From: Pinibacter aurantiacus
GTDB lineage: Bacteria; Bacteroidota; Bacteroidia; Chitinophagales; Chitinophagaceae
Assembly (NCBI RefSeq): GCF_019130065.1
Contig: NZ_JAHSPG010000006.1
Coordinates: 124,001-188,000 of the forward strand
DNA: 64,000 nt
Direction of reading: 5' to 3'
Made by a program: the position numbers and the translations under genes. Under the pieces are notes generated by a model that saw only the letters and a program-made list of their open reading frames with translations, had not been told where the DNA came from and made no database searches. Of the stretch, positions 35,567 to 43,961 are shown one piece after another; the first letter of the stretch is position 1, and the number at the start of each line of letters is the position of its first letter.

Positions 35567-35677
35567 GGAACGCAGATTTTCATGATTGTCATGATGGTTA
35601 GGATTTTTTGATTTGAGATTTTACATCTCAAAATTCAAATCATCAATAATCATGACAATCATGAAAATCTGCGTTCC
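35567..35677. repeat. AACGCAGATTTTCATGAT palindromic element, copy 2
   Basis: Perfect 29-base arms at 35567-35595 and 35649-35677 surround an inner palindrome of GATTTGAGATTTTACATCTCAAAA type. It fills the convergent junction between phospholipase and the DUF4998-type gene, and ends 10 bases before the latter's stop. Same family as 6541-6713. Confidence 0.85.
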
Positions 35678-35686
35678 GTCTTTGCT

Positions 35687-36946
35687 TTAATTTTGGATCA
35701 ACTGAATAGATCTTACTTCAAAGTAATTTCCCGGATCGCCGCTTCCAACAAGGTTTCCGAGGAGTCCGATAGAAACTGTTTGCGACGAAGTAAGCGTGAA
35801 ATTGAAGCTTTTGCTTTCAGTTACGTTCGGTGAAGTTGCTCCAACGTTAGCCCCGTTGTACATGGCTGCATAACCAAGTGCACCCGAAAGATCCGCGACT
35901 GAAGGTATTCCACTGTTGCCTGCTGCTGCAATAAAATATACAGTAGAGTTTTGCTGCACTTCAGAATAGTAGTTGAATGTAACTGTATAATTTCCTGCAG
36001 GCAATGGCGCAGATGTTGCCTGGTAAATTTTTCCATCAACCACAGGCGTTTTTCCCCATGTTTCCCAGGTGATGACACCTGCAGACTGCCATGAAGCGTG
36101 CTGATAGCCGCCAAACGTGCCGCCACCTTTATTTAATGCACCGGCGTTTGATACCCATGGAGCATTCAGTGTTCCAAATCTGCCATCGCTGCCGAGTGTG
36201 CCTTTTAAATCAGGGCCGTAATTAGAAAGATACACTTTTGTTACGTCTGCTTTCACGCTGTGATCCTGGTAGTCGGTATAAAATGTATCAATCGCAGTTG
36301 GGTTTGGCAGGTAAGCTGTTCTGTAGGAAAATGTTGAACCCACTTTGATGTTAGGCAAATTCGTTGTTAAGTTAGCAGGTTGAGAGTATACAACGGTGTC
36401 ATGCAGAACATTTGAAACATCAGAAAATTTGATCTGCATGTATTGCACACCTGCATCTGCACTCACATCTGCCCAAGTGATTTTTGCTGAACCATCTGTT
36501 TGTAGTGACGCATCTGCAACGCCGCGATTCACAATAGAAGCCTGATAGTTGGCGCCATAAACATTTGCCGAAATAAACACTGGAACAGAAGAGTTGCCTG
36601 CGCTGTCATAGGTTCTTATTTCAAAGCTTTGTGTGCCTTCTTCCAGATTTGGAATGATTGTCTTTGCAGTGTCCACACCAGAAGTTCTTTTCACTACTAC
36701 TTCCATTGAATCGAGTCCGCTGTTTGTGAAAACGCGGTACTTCACAATGTTTGGATCAGATGTAAATAGTCCGTTCAATTGTGCGCGGTATTTACCGGAG
36801 AAGATTTTTACCGAGTCCATTTTGCCGGTGTAGATGATGCCGCCGCCGGACATATACTTTGACTTGTAGTCATCTATTTTCGTACATGCCGCCACCCATA
36901 TCGCAGTAATGGTGATGACAGTTGCTATTGCTAAATTTCTTTTCAT
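35687..36946 (-). CDS. DUF4998-type PUL accessory lipoprotein
   Basis: 419 residues from ATG 36946 (nine codons after an earlier ATG that lies almost on the upstream stop). The lipoprotein signal ends IWVAACTKIDDYKSKY, with the lipid Cys near 20. The N-terminal region (GGGIIYTGKMDSVKIFSGKYRAQLNG ... VKYRVFTNSGLDSMEVVV ... IPNLEEGTQSFEIRTYDSAGN) matches the DUF4998 family of surface lipoproteins in SusCD operons. The C-terminal ~170 residues look like a jelly-roll carbohydrate-binding module (GNYTVTFNYYSEVQQNSTVYFIAAAG). Last gene of SusC-SusD-DUF5000-DUF4998. Likely a surface glycan-binding protein; ligand unknown. Confidence 0.75.
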   Translation of the reverse strand: MKRNLAIATVITITAIWVAACTKIDDYKSKYMSGGGIIYTGKMDSVKIFSGKYRAQLNGLFTSDPNIVKYRVFTNSGLDSMEVVVKRTSGVDTAKTIIPNLEEGTQSFEIRTYDSAGNSSVPVFISANVYGANYQASIVNRGVADASLQTDGSAKITWADVSADAGVQYMQIKFSDVSNVLHDTVVYSQPANLTTNLPNIKVGSTFSYRTAYLPNPTAIDTFYTDYQDHSVKADVTKVYLSNYGPDLKGTLGSDGRFGTLNAPWVSNAGALNKGGGTFGGYQHASWQSAGVITWETWGKTPVVDGKIYQATSAPLPAGNYTVTFNYYSEVQQNSTVYFIAAAGNSGIPSVADLSGALGYAAMYNGANVGATSPNVTESKSFNFTLTSSQTVSIGLLGNLVGSGDPGNYFEVRSIQLIQN

Positions 36947-36977
36947 TATTCTTAATTTTTTTATGTTAAGCATGTAA

Positions 36978-38195
36978 CTATTTTCCCCACAGTGTCAACT
37001 CTGCAATGGTTAGGAAGTAGCTTCCCTGCCAGTTGGATAATTGACGCACGCGTATGTAGCGATAGTCTTTCAAGCCTGTAGGAAAATCGAACTGCCAGCC
37101 ATTGTAGGCCGCTTGTTGATCGGCCGTTGTTTCAATCTGGTAACTTGATCCTGAAGGTTTGGTTACATGATACGTGCCGATCTTTTCCCATGATGATCCC
37201 GGCTCATTTGTAGCCGATACAGGGTCGTTAAGATCAGGACTGTTTGATCCCCATACTTCAAAATCTTTTAAGTTACCTCTCACATAATAATAGTTGCCAA
37301 CTTCGAGGTATGGATTGATTTGGAAACGGCTGAAGGTGTGCACTGCGCCAAGGTCGAGCGTTACCATTTGCGGAGTGATGGAGCTTTCTACTGTAAAATA
37401 AGTAGAAGGCCAACCCGGATGGTAGTTGCCATCGTACATGTAATACGGCCACGTATAGCCACCGTTGTTCAACACCGTAGCATCATGTGGCAATACAAGC
37501 GTTGCAAATTTGCTTTTATCCAACTGTTGCTCAAACAAAGGAGTGAGCGTTAAAAACAATGTGTCAGAATAATGGAACCATCTGTCTCTTACAGCAAACG
37601 CATATTTTCTTTCTACAGAAGGTTGGTTCCTGATGGTAGCAGTGATAACAGTATCTGCACTGTACACGTTATCCATGCCTGTAGTTTGTCCCCAATTGCC
37701 TTTACCTGTGGTGTCAACCATTGGAATGATCGCAAGGTTGTCACCTGTTGGATTCAGGGCTTTGATGGTGAAACCGCCGAAGGTAATGTTCACTTCTAAA
37801 GAACGGCGGGCCAGAATATAACCCGGTGTCAATGGTTGCACTGTAACATCAACTGGCGTAGAAGCGACCTCGCTTGAGTTTACTGAATACAACTTTATGG
37901 TGTGTGCCAATGTGTCGCCAAAGCCATCAACAGTAAGGTTGTTGGCATAACGTGATGCGATCACTTGTGCCGCAACACCCGGTGAAGTTTCATACACCGC
38001 TTTTACGTACTGCAGGTCCTTGTCTGTTGGCAACGAATAAGTGATGCTTGCCTTTCCATTTTCATTAACCACCTTTACATTGGCAACCGTGCCCGGAGCA
38101 TTTGAGTTGGTTACAATCGGTGAATTCAAAGTCTCCTGCTTACAACCAAAGGCCAGTAAGGAGAATGATAGAATATATAAATTTAGTTTACCCAT
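36978..38195 (-). CDS. DUF4959/DUF5000-type PUL lipoprotein with F5/8-like C-terminal domain
   Basis: 405 residues from ATG 38195. The lipoprotein signal ends SLLAFGCKQETLNSP. The N-terminal region (NAPGTVANVKVVNENGKASITYSLPTDKDLQYVKAVYE) is of DUF4959 type, the middle (RDRWFHYSDTLFLTLTPLFEQQLDK) is as in DUF5126, and the C-terminal ~150 residues (MVTLDLGAVHTFSRFQINPY ... YRYIRVRQLSNWQGSYFLTIAELTLWG) are a discoidin-like domain of DUF5000 type. It is probably a surface glycan-binding protein working with the SusCD pair encoded upstream; 37 bases separate it from SusD, and 31 bases separate it from the DUF4998 gene. Confidence 0.8.
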   Translation of the reverse strand: MGKLNLYILSFSLLAFGCKQETLNSPIVTNSNAPGTVANVKVVNENGKASITYSLPTDKDLQYVKAVYETSPGVAAQVIASRYANNLTVDGFGDTLAHTIKLYSVNSSEVASTPVDVTVQPLTPGYILARRSLEVNITFGGFTIKALNPTGDNLAIIPMVDTTGKGNWGQTTGMDNVYSADTVITATIRNQPSVERKYAFAVRDRWFHYSDTLFLTLTPLFEQQLDKSKFATLVLPHDATVLNNGGYTWPYYMYDGNYHPGWPSTYFTVESSITPQMVTLDLGAVHTFSRFQINPYLEVGNYYYVRGNLKDFEVWGSNSPDLNDPVSATNEPGSSWEKIGTYHVTKPSGSSYQIETTADQQAAYNGWQFDFPTGLKDYRYIRVRQLSNWQGSYFLTIAELTLWGK

Positions 38196-38231
38196 TTTGA
38201 AAGATTTATTAGTGAGCGATAGCATTAACTT

Positions 38232-40238
38232 TTACCAGTTTGGATTCTGCACCAGGTTTGGATTGTTCAACAGATCGTTGTCTTTTAGTGGGAACAAATA
38301 GTCGCGCGGTGCAACAAATTTCCTTGAGTAAAAAGTTAATTCACGGTAAAACAAATCCGATGTTTTTGCAGTTCTGTCCCAACCTGTAATGTTGCCGGTA
38401 AGCTCTGCAGCTGCTGTTTTCCAGCGGATCAGATCCCAGTAGCGTTGTCCTTCAAAACACAATTCAATAGCACGTTCCCTTTGAATGATAGAGCGCATAC
38501 CTGCTTTGGTAGTGTACTTGGTTGGGTTGTTGCTATAGGTAGACCATGCATCCTGCACTGATTGTAAACCTGCTCTTGCTCTTACAAGATTTACGTATTG
38601 GTAAACATCTGCGTTAGGTGCGTCATTCGCTTCGTTCAAAGCTTCAGCGTACATGAGGTACAGGTCAGCCAGCCTGATCAAAGGATATGGGTAAGGAGTG
38701 TACAAACGCGTATTCCAGTCGAATTTCCAGTTAAGGATTTTCTTCATGTACATAGTAGTGATTGGAATAGGAGAGTTCTGTCCAAACTCGCCAGCATGGC
38801 AAAACAGGTAGAAAGTGTTCTCATCGGAATGAGAAGGGCTGTTTGCCATATACCAGATACATCTGTCAAACCCGATGTTCGCATAGAAACGTGGCTCTCT
38901 GTCAAAGTTTAGTCTCGCAGTTGCTTCACCTTCTTTTACATTGAACCTTTCTTCATGCTTCGCGATACGAAGGGCCGTGTAGTTGGAGAAGTCAAGGGTT
39001 TTGTCTTCATCAATAGGTACACCATTTTTCGTGTAGAACATTTTGGCCATTTTAAGCGTTGGCCCCATCAGTGCATTACCATAAGTAATACCGTTGTTCT
39101 GGATGTATGTTCTGTCGTAAGCTGCACCGCCTATAGCCTGGAAGAATGAGTTAAGCCCCATTCCGCTATGCGTCAATCCCCACACTAGTTCTGAGTTCCA
39201 GGGGTCACTCATGGAATTGCGAATGCTCATTTGTGTGATAGTAGTGTCTGTAAGTACACTGCCGGCAGGAGTTGTGAAGGTGTACAGTTTAATGCCTTGT
39301 GCTGTACTCGCATCAATTGCTGCTTTACATGCATCCGCTGCTCTTTTCCATTTGTCCACGCTGTAAGTAGTATTGAATAGTAGCTCGCCACCCTTGTTTT
39401 GCATACTTGCAAAATCTGAGTTGCCGTTGAACAAAGGACTTGCAGCATACAACAGTAGTTTTGCTTTCAGGCCCAAAGCGATTGGCTTTGTAATTCTTCC
39501 CAGTTCAGAAGCTTCGTTAAGAATAGACGACGGTAAGCGAACTGTTGCCGTGTCGAGCAGGTTGGCAATGTAGTTAACAACGCTGTCAACCGGTTGTCTT
39601 TTAACCTGTGTTTCACTCAACGGTGCACTGATCGGAATGTTTTTATCAACTACAGGGATCGGGCCATAGGACCTGAACAATATGAAGTGATAATAGGCTT
39701 TCAGAAACTGGGCCTCAGCGATCCATCTTTGTCTTGTGTCGATATCAAGATCTGGAACTTTGGTCAGGTCCTGTATGTTTTCGAGGAAAACGTTACAATC
39801 CCTGATGGCTCTGAACATGCCGTGCCCATTGCTGTTCAATGCGCCGTCTCTTGTTCCGTCCCAGTAGTTACAGATAGGATCAGAAGTGTTCTGGCCGCCT
39901 CTTGGCATTTGCGCAACGTTGGTAGAGCGGATGTGAATCTCGTTGTCTTCGATCCATGTTTCATCACTCGCTGTTATGCCAGGGTTGTAAGTTGGGTCCT
40001 CATCATTTGGTAAATAAGAGTAGCAGGTAAACAGGTATTTCTCTGCTTCCGTTTTAGAGGCAAATGCGTTGTCGATTGTTGCCACGTTGTCCGGCACCAC
40101 ATTTAGAAACCCTTTGTTACAGGCTGTTGCCGAGAGCAATATCACAAGCCCTGTTGCTATAATACCACGTAACTGCCCGGATGGTTTCATGACCTTGAAA
40201 AATGAATATCTTTTATTTTTATTGAAACTGTATTTCAT
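38232..40238 (-). CDS. SusD/RagB-family lipoprotein (second SusCD locus)
   Basis: 668 residues, long for the family; an alternative ATG at 40190 (MKPSGQLRG) gives a more normal signal peptide, with lipobox LSATAC. SusD hallmarks: NAFASKTEAEKYLFTCYSYLPND, WIAEAQFLKAYYHFILFRSYGPIPVVDK, YPLIRLADLYLMYAEALNEAND and QRERAIELCFEGQRYWDLIRWK. It binds the substrate and caps SusC, which is encoded 19 bases upstream. The operon has two lipoproteins downstream but no hydrolase, so the substrate cannot be inferred from enzymes. Confidence 0.92.
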   Translation of the reverse strand: MKYSFNKNKRYSFFKVMKPSGQLRGIIATGLVILLSATACNKGFLNVVPDNVATIDNAFASKTEAEKYLFTCYSYLPNDEDPTYNPGITASDETWIEDNEIHIRSTNVAQMPRGGQNTSDPICNYWDGTRDGALNSNGHGMFRAIRDCNVFLENIQDLTKVPDLDIDTRQRWIAEAQFLKAYYHFILFRSYGPIPVVDKNIPISAPLSETQVKRQPVDSVVNYIANLLDTATVRLPSSILNEASELGRITKPIALGLKAKLLLYAASPLFNGNSDFASMQNKGGELLFNTTYSVDKWKRAADACKAAIDASTAQGIKLYTFTTPAGSVLTDTTITQMSIRNSMSDPWNSELVWGLTHSGMGLNSFFQAIGGAAYDRTYIQNNGITYGNALMGPTLKMAKMFYTKNGVPIDEDKTLDFSNYTALRIAKHEERFNVKEGEATARLNFDREPRFYANIGFDRCIWYMANSPSHSDENTFYLFCHAGEFGQNSPIPITTMYMKKILNWKFDWNTRLYTPYPYPLIRLADLYLMYAEALNEANDAPNADVYQYVNLVRARAGLQSVQDAWSTYSNNPTKYTTKAGMRSIIQRERAIELCFEGQRYWDLIRWKTAAAELTGNITGWDRTAKTSDLFYRELTFYSRKFVAPRDYLFPLKDNDLLNNPNLVQNPNW

Positions 40239-40257
40239 GAATTAGCTGTTTGAAGTT

Positions 40258-43200
40258 TTAGAATCCGAATAGCGCACCTACGTTTACAACTTTTTGAATT
40301 GGATAACCTAAGCCCGATGCTCCCATTTCAGGGTCCCATGTTTTAAAGTGACTGAATGTTAACAGGTTGATGCCATTCAAATAAATTCTTGCATTTGCGA
40401 AACCTATCCTTTTAATAGCGGCTGCAGAAAAGTTGTAACCAAGCTCTGCAGATTTCAAACGCATGAAAGAACCATCTCTTAACCACCATGAAGAAGCATA
40501 GTTGTTGTTGTAAGTGGGAGCGCCACCAACCACATCACTGTTGATGTTCAGGCGCGGCCACAATGCATAGGCATTTCTGTTGTCTTCAGACCAATGATCC
40601 TGGGCAATTGCATTCAGCAAGCCATGTTGATTGTAAAACGGAGAAATAGCAATTGGATCGATCATGAATGCTACACGTGATGTACCCTGGAAGAACGCAC
40701 TGAAGTCAAAGTTTTTGTAACCCAGTGAAAAACCAAAGCCGTACTGCACTTCAGGCACGCTTGGGAAACCAAGAGGAACATAGTCTGCAACACTGATCTT
40801 GCCATCACCGTTGATATCCCTGTATTTGATGTCGCCTGCAAGTACGCGACCAAACTGAGTCGGCGAGTTGTTTACCTCTTTGTCATCGCTGAACAATCTT
40901 TCTGCTACAAGACCATACATCTGCGCAACAGAGTTGCCAACATGAGAAAGGTTGATGTTGTTTTCTGCATAAGCAGGTTCTTCATTTACGAGTACTTTAC
41001 TTTTCGCATAAGTAAATGTTCCTCTTACCTGTGCCCACCAATATCTTGAAATTGTTTTGTGATAATCAAGCGCGATATCAATGCCCTGGCTCTCAGCTTG
41101 TCCTACGTTCGCAGATGGCGTTGCCTGCAGTCCCATTGTAGTAGGGATCGTGGTTCTTGCCATCAGGATGTTGCTGCGTTTTTGATGGTATGCGTCTACC
41201 GTTACTTTAATATCATCCAGCAAAGTCAGGTCCATACCAAGGTTCAGCTGTTTTGATTTCTCCCATGTGATATCAGGGTTTGCGTAACGGTTGGTGTAAA
41301 CAGTATTTCTGCTTGAGTTAAAGTTGGTACCAAAACCTCCTGCTACAGCGCCGTTTAAGCCAACTTCAGACAAATAGAAGAATCTGTCTTCTGGTTTACC
41401 AATCTGGTCATTACCCACCAAACCATAAGTAAATCTGAATTTCAGGTTATTGGCTACTTTAAGTAAAGGCTCCCAGAATTTTTCATTAGATACAACCCAG
41501 CCACCACCAACAGAAGGGAAGAAACCAAATCTGTGGTTCTCTGCAAATCTTTCTGAACCATTATATCCGAAGTCAAACTCTAACAGGTATCTGTTGTCAT
41601 AGCCATAAGTCATACGGCCGGAAACTCCGGCGTTTCGTGAAGGCAATGAAAGTTGTAAAGTGGAAGCGTTGCCCGTAACATAGTTGCGCATCGTTCCAAT
41701 GAACATCGCACCCACAGCATGTTTGTCATTAAATGTGCGGTTGTAGTTAATCGCAGCTTCTCCGTAAAATGTGCTGTTCAATGTTTTATCGCCCGGTGCA
41801 TAAGTCAGGTATTCTGTTGGAGCAGGGAAGGGGTTACCCGCGCTACCATCGTTGATGAGATAGATGCCGTTGAGTTTTCCGTCAACAAGGTCAGAACCGT
41901 AGTAGTAGGGGCTAACCTGTCTGTCAACTGAAAACGTTGAATAGCGTGTTGTGTAAGCCATTGCTCTTGCCGATAAACCGTTTGTGATGAAGTTGAAATT
42001 TTGTTTCAGGCTCAACTGCGCTGTCATTGTGCTGGTGTTTGTAGCCTGGAATCCTGAAAGGGACTGCGCGTAAGGGTTCGTGTACAGTGCATTTGCAGAT
42101 CCCGGAATTACTGAGTTACCAAACAAAGGATGGTTCGCATACGGGATATAGCTCTGCGGATATACAGCAGGGAACGCTACAGGATTGCTGTATATAGCAT
42201 TGTGATAAACAGTGGCACCACCACTAAGTGCATTGCCATATTCATCATAACCTGGAACCGGACCATTATAATCGTCAAATTGACCTTTAAGACTGATCAA
42301 TGCTTCGGTTGTTTTGGTCAGGCTCAACGTAACGTTGGAAAGTATGGAGTATGTTTGAAGTTTAATGTTGTTGTCAAAACCGTTCAATGAACTGTTGCGA
42401 ATGTTACCATTGTCACGGTTGTAACTCAGTGCCAGATAGTATTTCGCTTTTTCTCCACCGCCGCCGATATTCACGTTGGCTCTCTGGTTGGTTGTAACCG
42501 GTTTGATCAGTTGATTCACCCAATCGTTGCTTGGGTATAGCAAAGGATCGTCACCTGCTGCGGTATGATCAATTTTGTTTTGACTATATAAAACTGCGCC
42601 CAGCGGATTTCTTGTAAGTACCGCTTCATTGGCAAGATTCATGTAATCAATGTTATTTGCCAGATCAACATTTTGCGTGTTAGAAGAAAATGAATTCTCC
42701 ATGCGAATGTTGAATTGCATTTTGCCTGACTGTCCCACTTTAGTCGTTACGAGAATTACACCGTTTGCACCACGCGCACCATATACCGAAGTAGCGGTCG
42801 CATCTTTCAAAATAGAAAATCCGGAGATGTTGTCTGGCTGTAGTCTTGCGAGGTCCGTAGTGCTTGACTCAATTCCATCGATGAGGATCAGCGGGTTCAC
42901 TTTTCCCGAACCGAAAGTTCCCAGACCGCGGATAAAGAAATTGGCATTATCGCCGCCGGGTTCGCCAGTCGTTTGAAAAGAGATCATACCCGAGATCCTT
43001 CCCGCAAGCATTGTTGTCAGGTTGCTTGTAGGTCCTTTGATGTCCTTGGGACTGATGGAGGTAACAGAACTCACCACGGTGGCTTTTTTCTGTGTACCGT
43101 ATCCAACTACCACTACATCGGTCAGTTTGTTATCCTTTGCCTTCAGCACAACGTTTATTATACTGTTGCCCTGGATGTCAACTTCCTGTGTTTCAAAACC

Positions 43201-43452
43201 TACGGAAGAAACGATCAACGTTCCGTTGGCTGGAACTTTAAGAGAGAAGTTGCCTTTCTCGTCGGATTGGGTACTTCTTTGCGGATTCGTTTTAAGCACA
43301 ATCGTTGCGGACGGGATCGCCGCTGAGTCGGAACGGATCTTTCCTCTCACCGTAATCTCGTTTTCCTGGGAATAGCACCTCGATGCAATTCCGACAAGGA
43401 TGCAAATAAATAATGGTAACAAGCCATTGTTTAATAGCTGCTTTCTGTTCAT
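40258..43452 (-). CDS. SusC/RagA TonB-dependent transporter (second SusCD locus)
   Basis: 1,064 residues from ATG 43452 (MNRKQLLNNG). A second in-frame ATG lies two codons earlier; longer forms open only with TTG. The signal peptide is LLPLFICILVGIASRCYSQ, followed by a carboxypeptidase-like domain (VRGKIRSDSAAIPSATIVLK) and the plug (VVVVGYGTQKKATVVSSVTS ... FFIRGLGTFGSGKVNPLILIDG ... VYGARGANGVILVTTK). A barrel with MRLKSAELGYNFS...NLLTFSHFKTWDPE near the end follows. No STN domain and no sigma/FecR neighbour, so regulation differs from the pectin locus. First gene of a four-gene operon. Confidence 0.92.
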   Translation of the reverse strand: MNRKQLLNNGLLPLFICILVGIASRCYSQENEITVRGKIRSDSAAIPSATIVLKTNPQRSTQSDEKGNFSLKVPANGTLIVSSVGFETQEVDIQGNSIINVVLKAKDNKLTDVVVVGYGTQKKATVVSSVTSISPKDIKGPTSNLTTMLAGRISGMISFQTTGEPGGDNANFFIRGLGTFGSGKVNPLILIDGIESSTTDLARLQPDNISGFSILKDATATSVYGARGANGVILVTTKVGQSGKMQFNIRMENSFSSNTQNVDLANNIDYMNLANEAVLTRNPLGAVLYSQNKIDHTAAGDDPLLYPSNDWVNQLIKPVTTNQRANVNIGGGGEKAKYYLALSYNRDNGNIRNSSLNGFDNNIKLQTYSILSNVTLSLTKTTEALISLKGQFDDYNGPVPGYDEYGNALSGGATVYHNAIYSNPVAFPAVYPQSYIPYANHPLFGNSVIPGSANALYTNPYAQSLSGFQATNTSTMTAQLSLKQNFNFITNGLSARAMAYTTRYSTFSVDRQVSPYYYGSDLVDGKLNGIYLINDGSAGNPFPAPTEYLTYAPGDKTLNSTFYGEAAINYNRTFNDKHAVGAMFIGTMRNYVTGNASTLQLSLPSRNAGVSGRMTYGYDNRYLLEFDFGYNGSERFAENHRFGFFPSVGGGWVVSNEKFWEPLLKVANNLKFRFTYGLVGNDQIGKPEDRFFYLSEVGLNGAVAGGFGTNFNSSRNTVYTNRYANPDITWEKSKQLNLGMDLTLLDDIKVTVDAYHQKRSNILMARTTIPTTMGLQATPSANVGQAESQGIDIALDYHKTISRYWWAQVRGTFTYAKSKVLVNEEPAYAENNINLSHVGNSVAQMYGLVAERLFSDDKEVNNSPTQFGRVLAGDIKYRDINGDGKISVADYVPLGFPSVPEVQYGFGFSLGYKNFDFSAFFQGTSRVAFMIDPIAISPFYNQHGLLNAIAQDHWSEDNRNAYALWPRLNINSDVVGGAPTYNNNYASSWWLRDGSFMRLKSAELGYNFSAAAIKRIGFANARIYLNGINLLTFSHFKTWDPEMGASGLGYPIQKVVNVGALFGF

Positions 43453-43896
43453 AAGCATTCTGCGTTTTAGTTTAAAGTCAATATTGTTAGTTGGAAAAGT
43501 CAGTACATGAATGAAGAGTAGGTAAATGGTCACGTACTTCAAATGAAAAATGTCGTGGTTTCATGGCAATCGTTTTTGGCAAGACAAACTTGAAATATTT
43601 GTTAAATATGCAACATGGACAAAATGATAATTTTGGGGGGACAAATTGCCAACTGCTCGTAAATTCTGCGTTTATTCCCATCACAAAGGGGTGAAAATTT
43701 AGGGTCTTATTAATTTAAGTGTAAAAATGACCTTTAATGATTAGAATATTACCTGAATGTTGAGAGTTGCAGTATTATCAGCTATTTTGTCAAAATGACA
43801 ATTAATCGGTGATTTTTGAAACCCAAATATCAATTTCCAGTTTTCGGTGAAATTAATTTTCACCGTTTACCTTTTTTAATATGAATGGATGAAACG
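43453..43896. promoter_or_regulatory. upstream region of the second SusC operon
   Basis: AT-rich and non-coding. Notable palindromes: TTGTCAAAATGACAA (43787-43801) and CGGTGAAA-TTAAT-TTTCACCG (43845-43865). GTAAAAATGACC at 43721-43732 resembles the TGACAATT motif seen near other PUL promoters. No clear -33/-7 pair was identified. Confidence 0.35.
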
Positions 43897-43932
43897 CAAA
43901 AAAATACCGCCCAAAAAAACGGGCGGCATTTT
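43897..43932 (-). terminator. Rho-independent terminator of the M61 peptidase gene
   Basis: Read on the reverse strand: GCCGCCC, loop of GTTTTTTT, GGGCGGT, then ATTTTTTTGCG. The perfect CCGCCC/GGGCGG stem (43907-43912 and 43921-43926) lies about 35 bases after the peptidase stop. Confidence 0.85.
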
Positions 43933-43961
43933 GGGCTTCCAATTTCTGTGGATGGTAAAAC

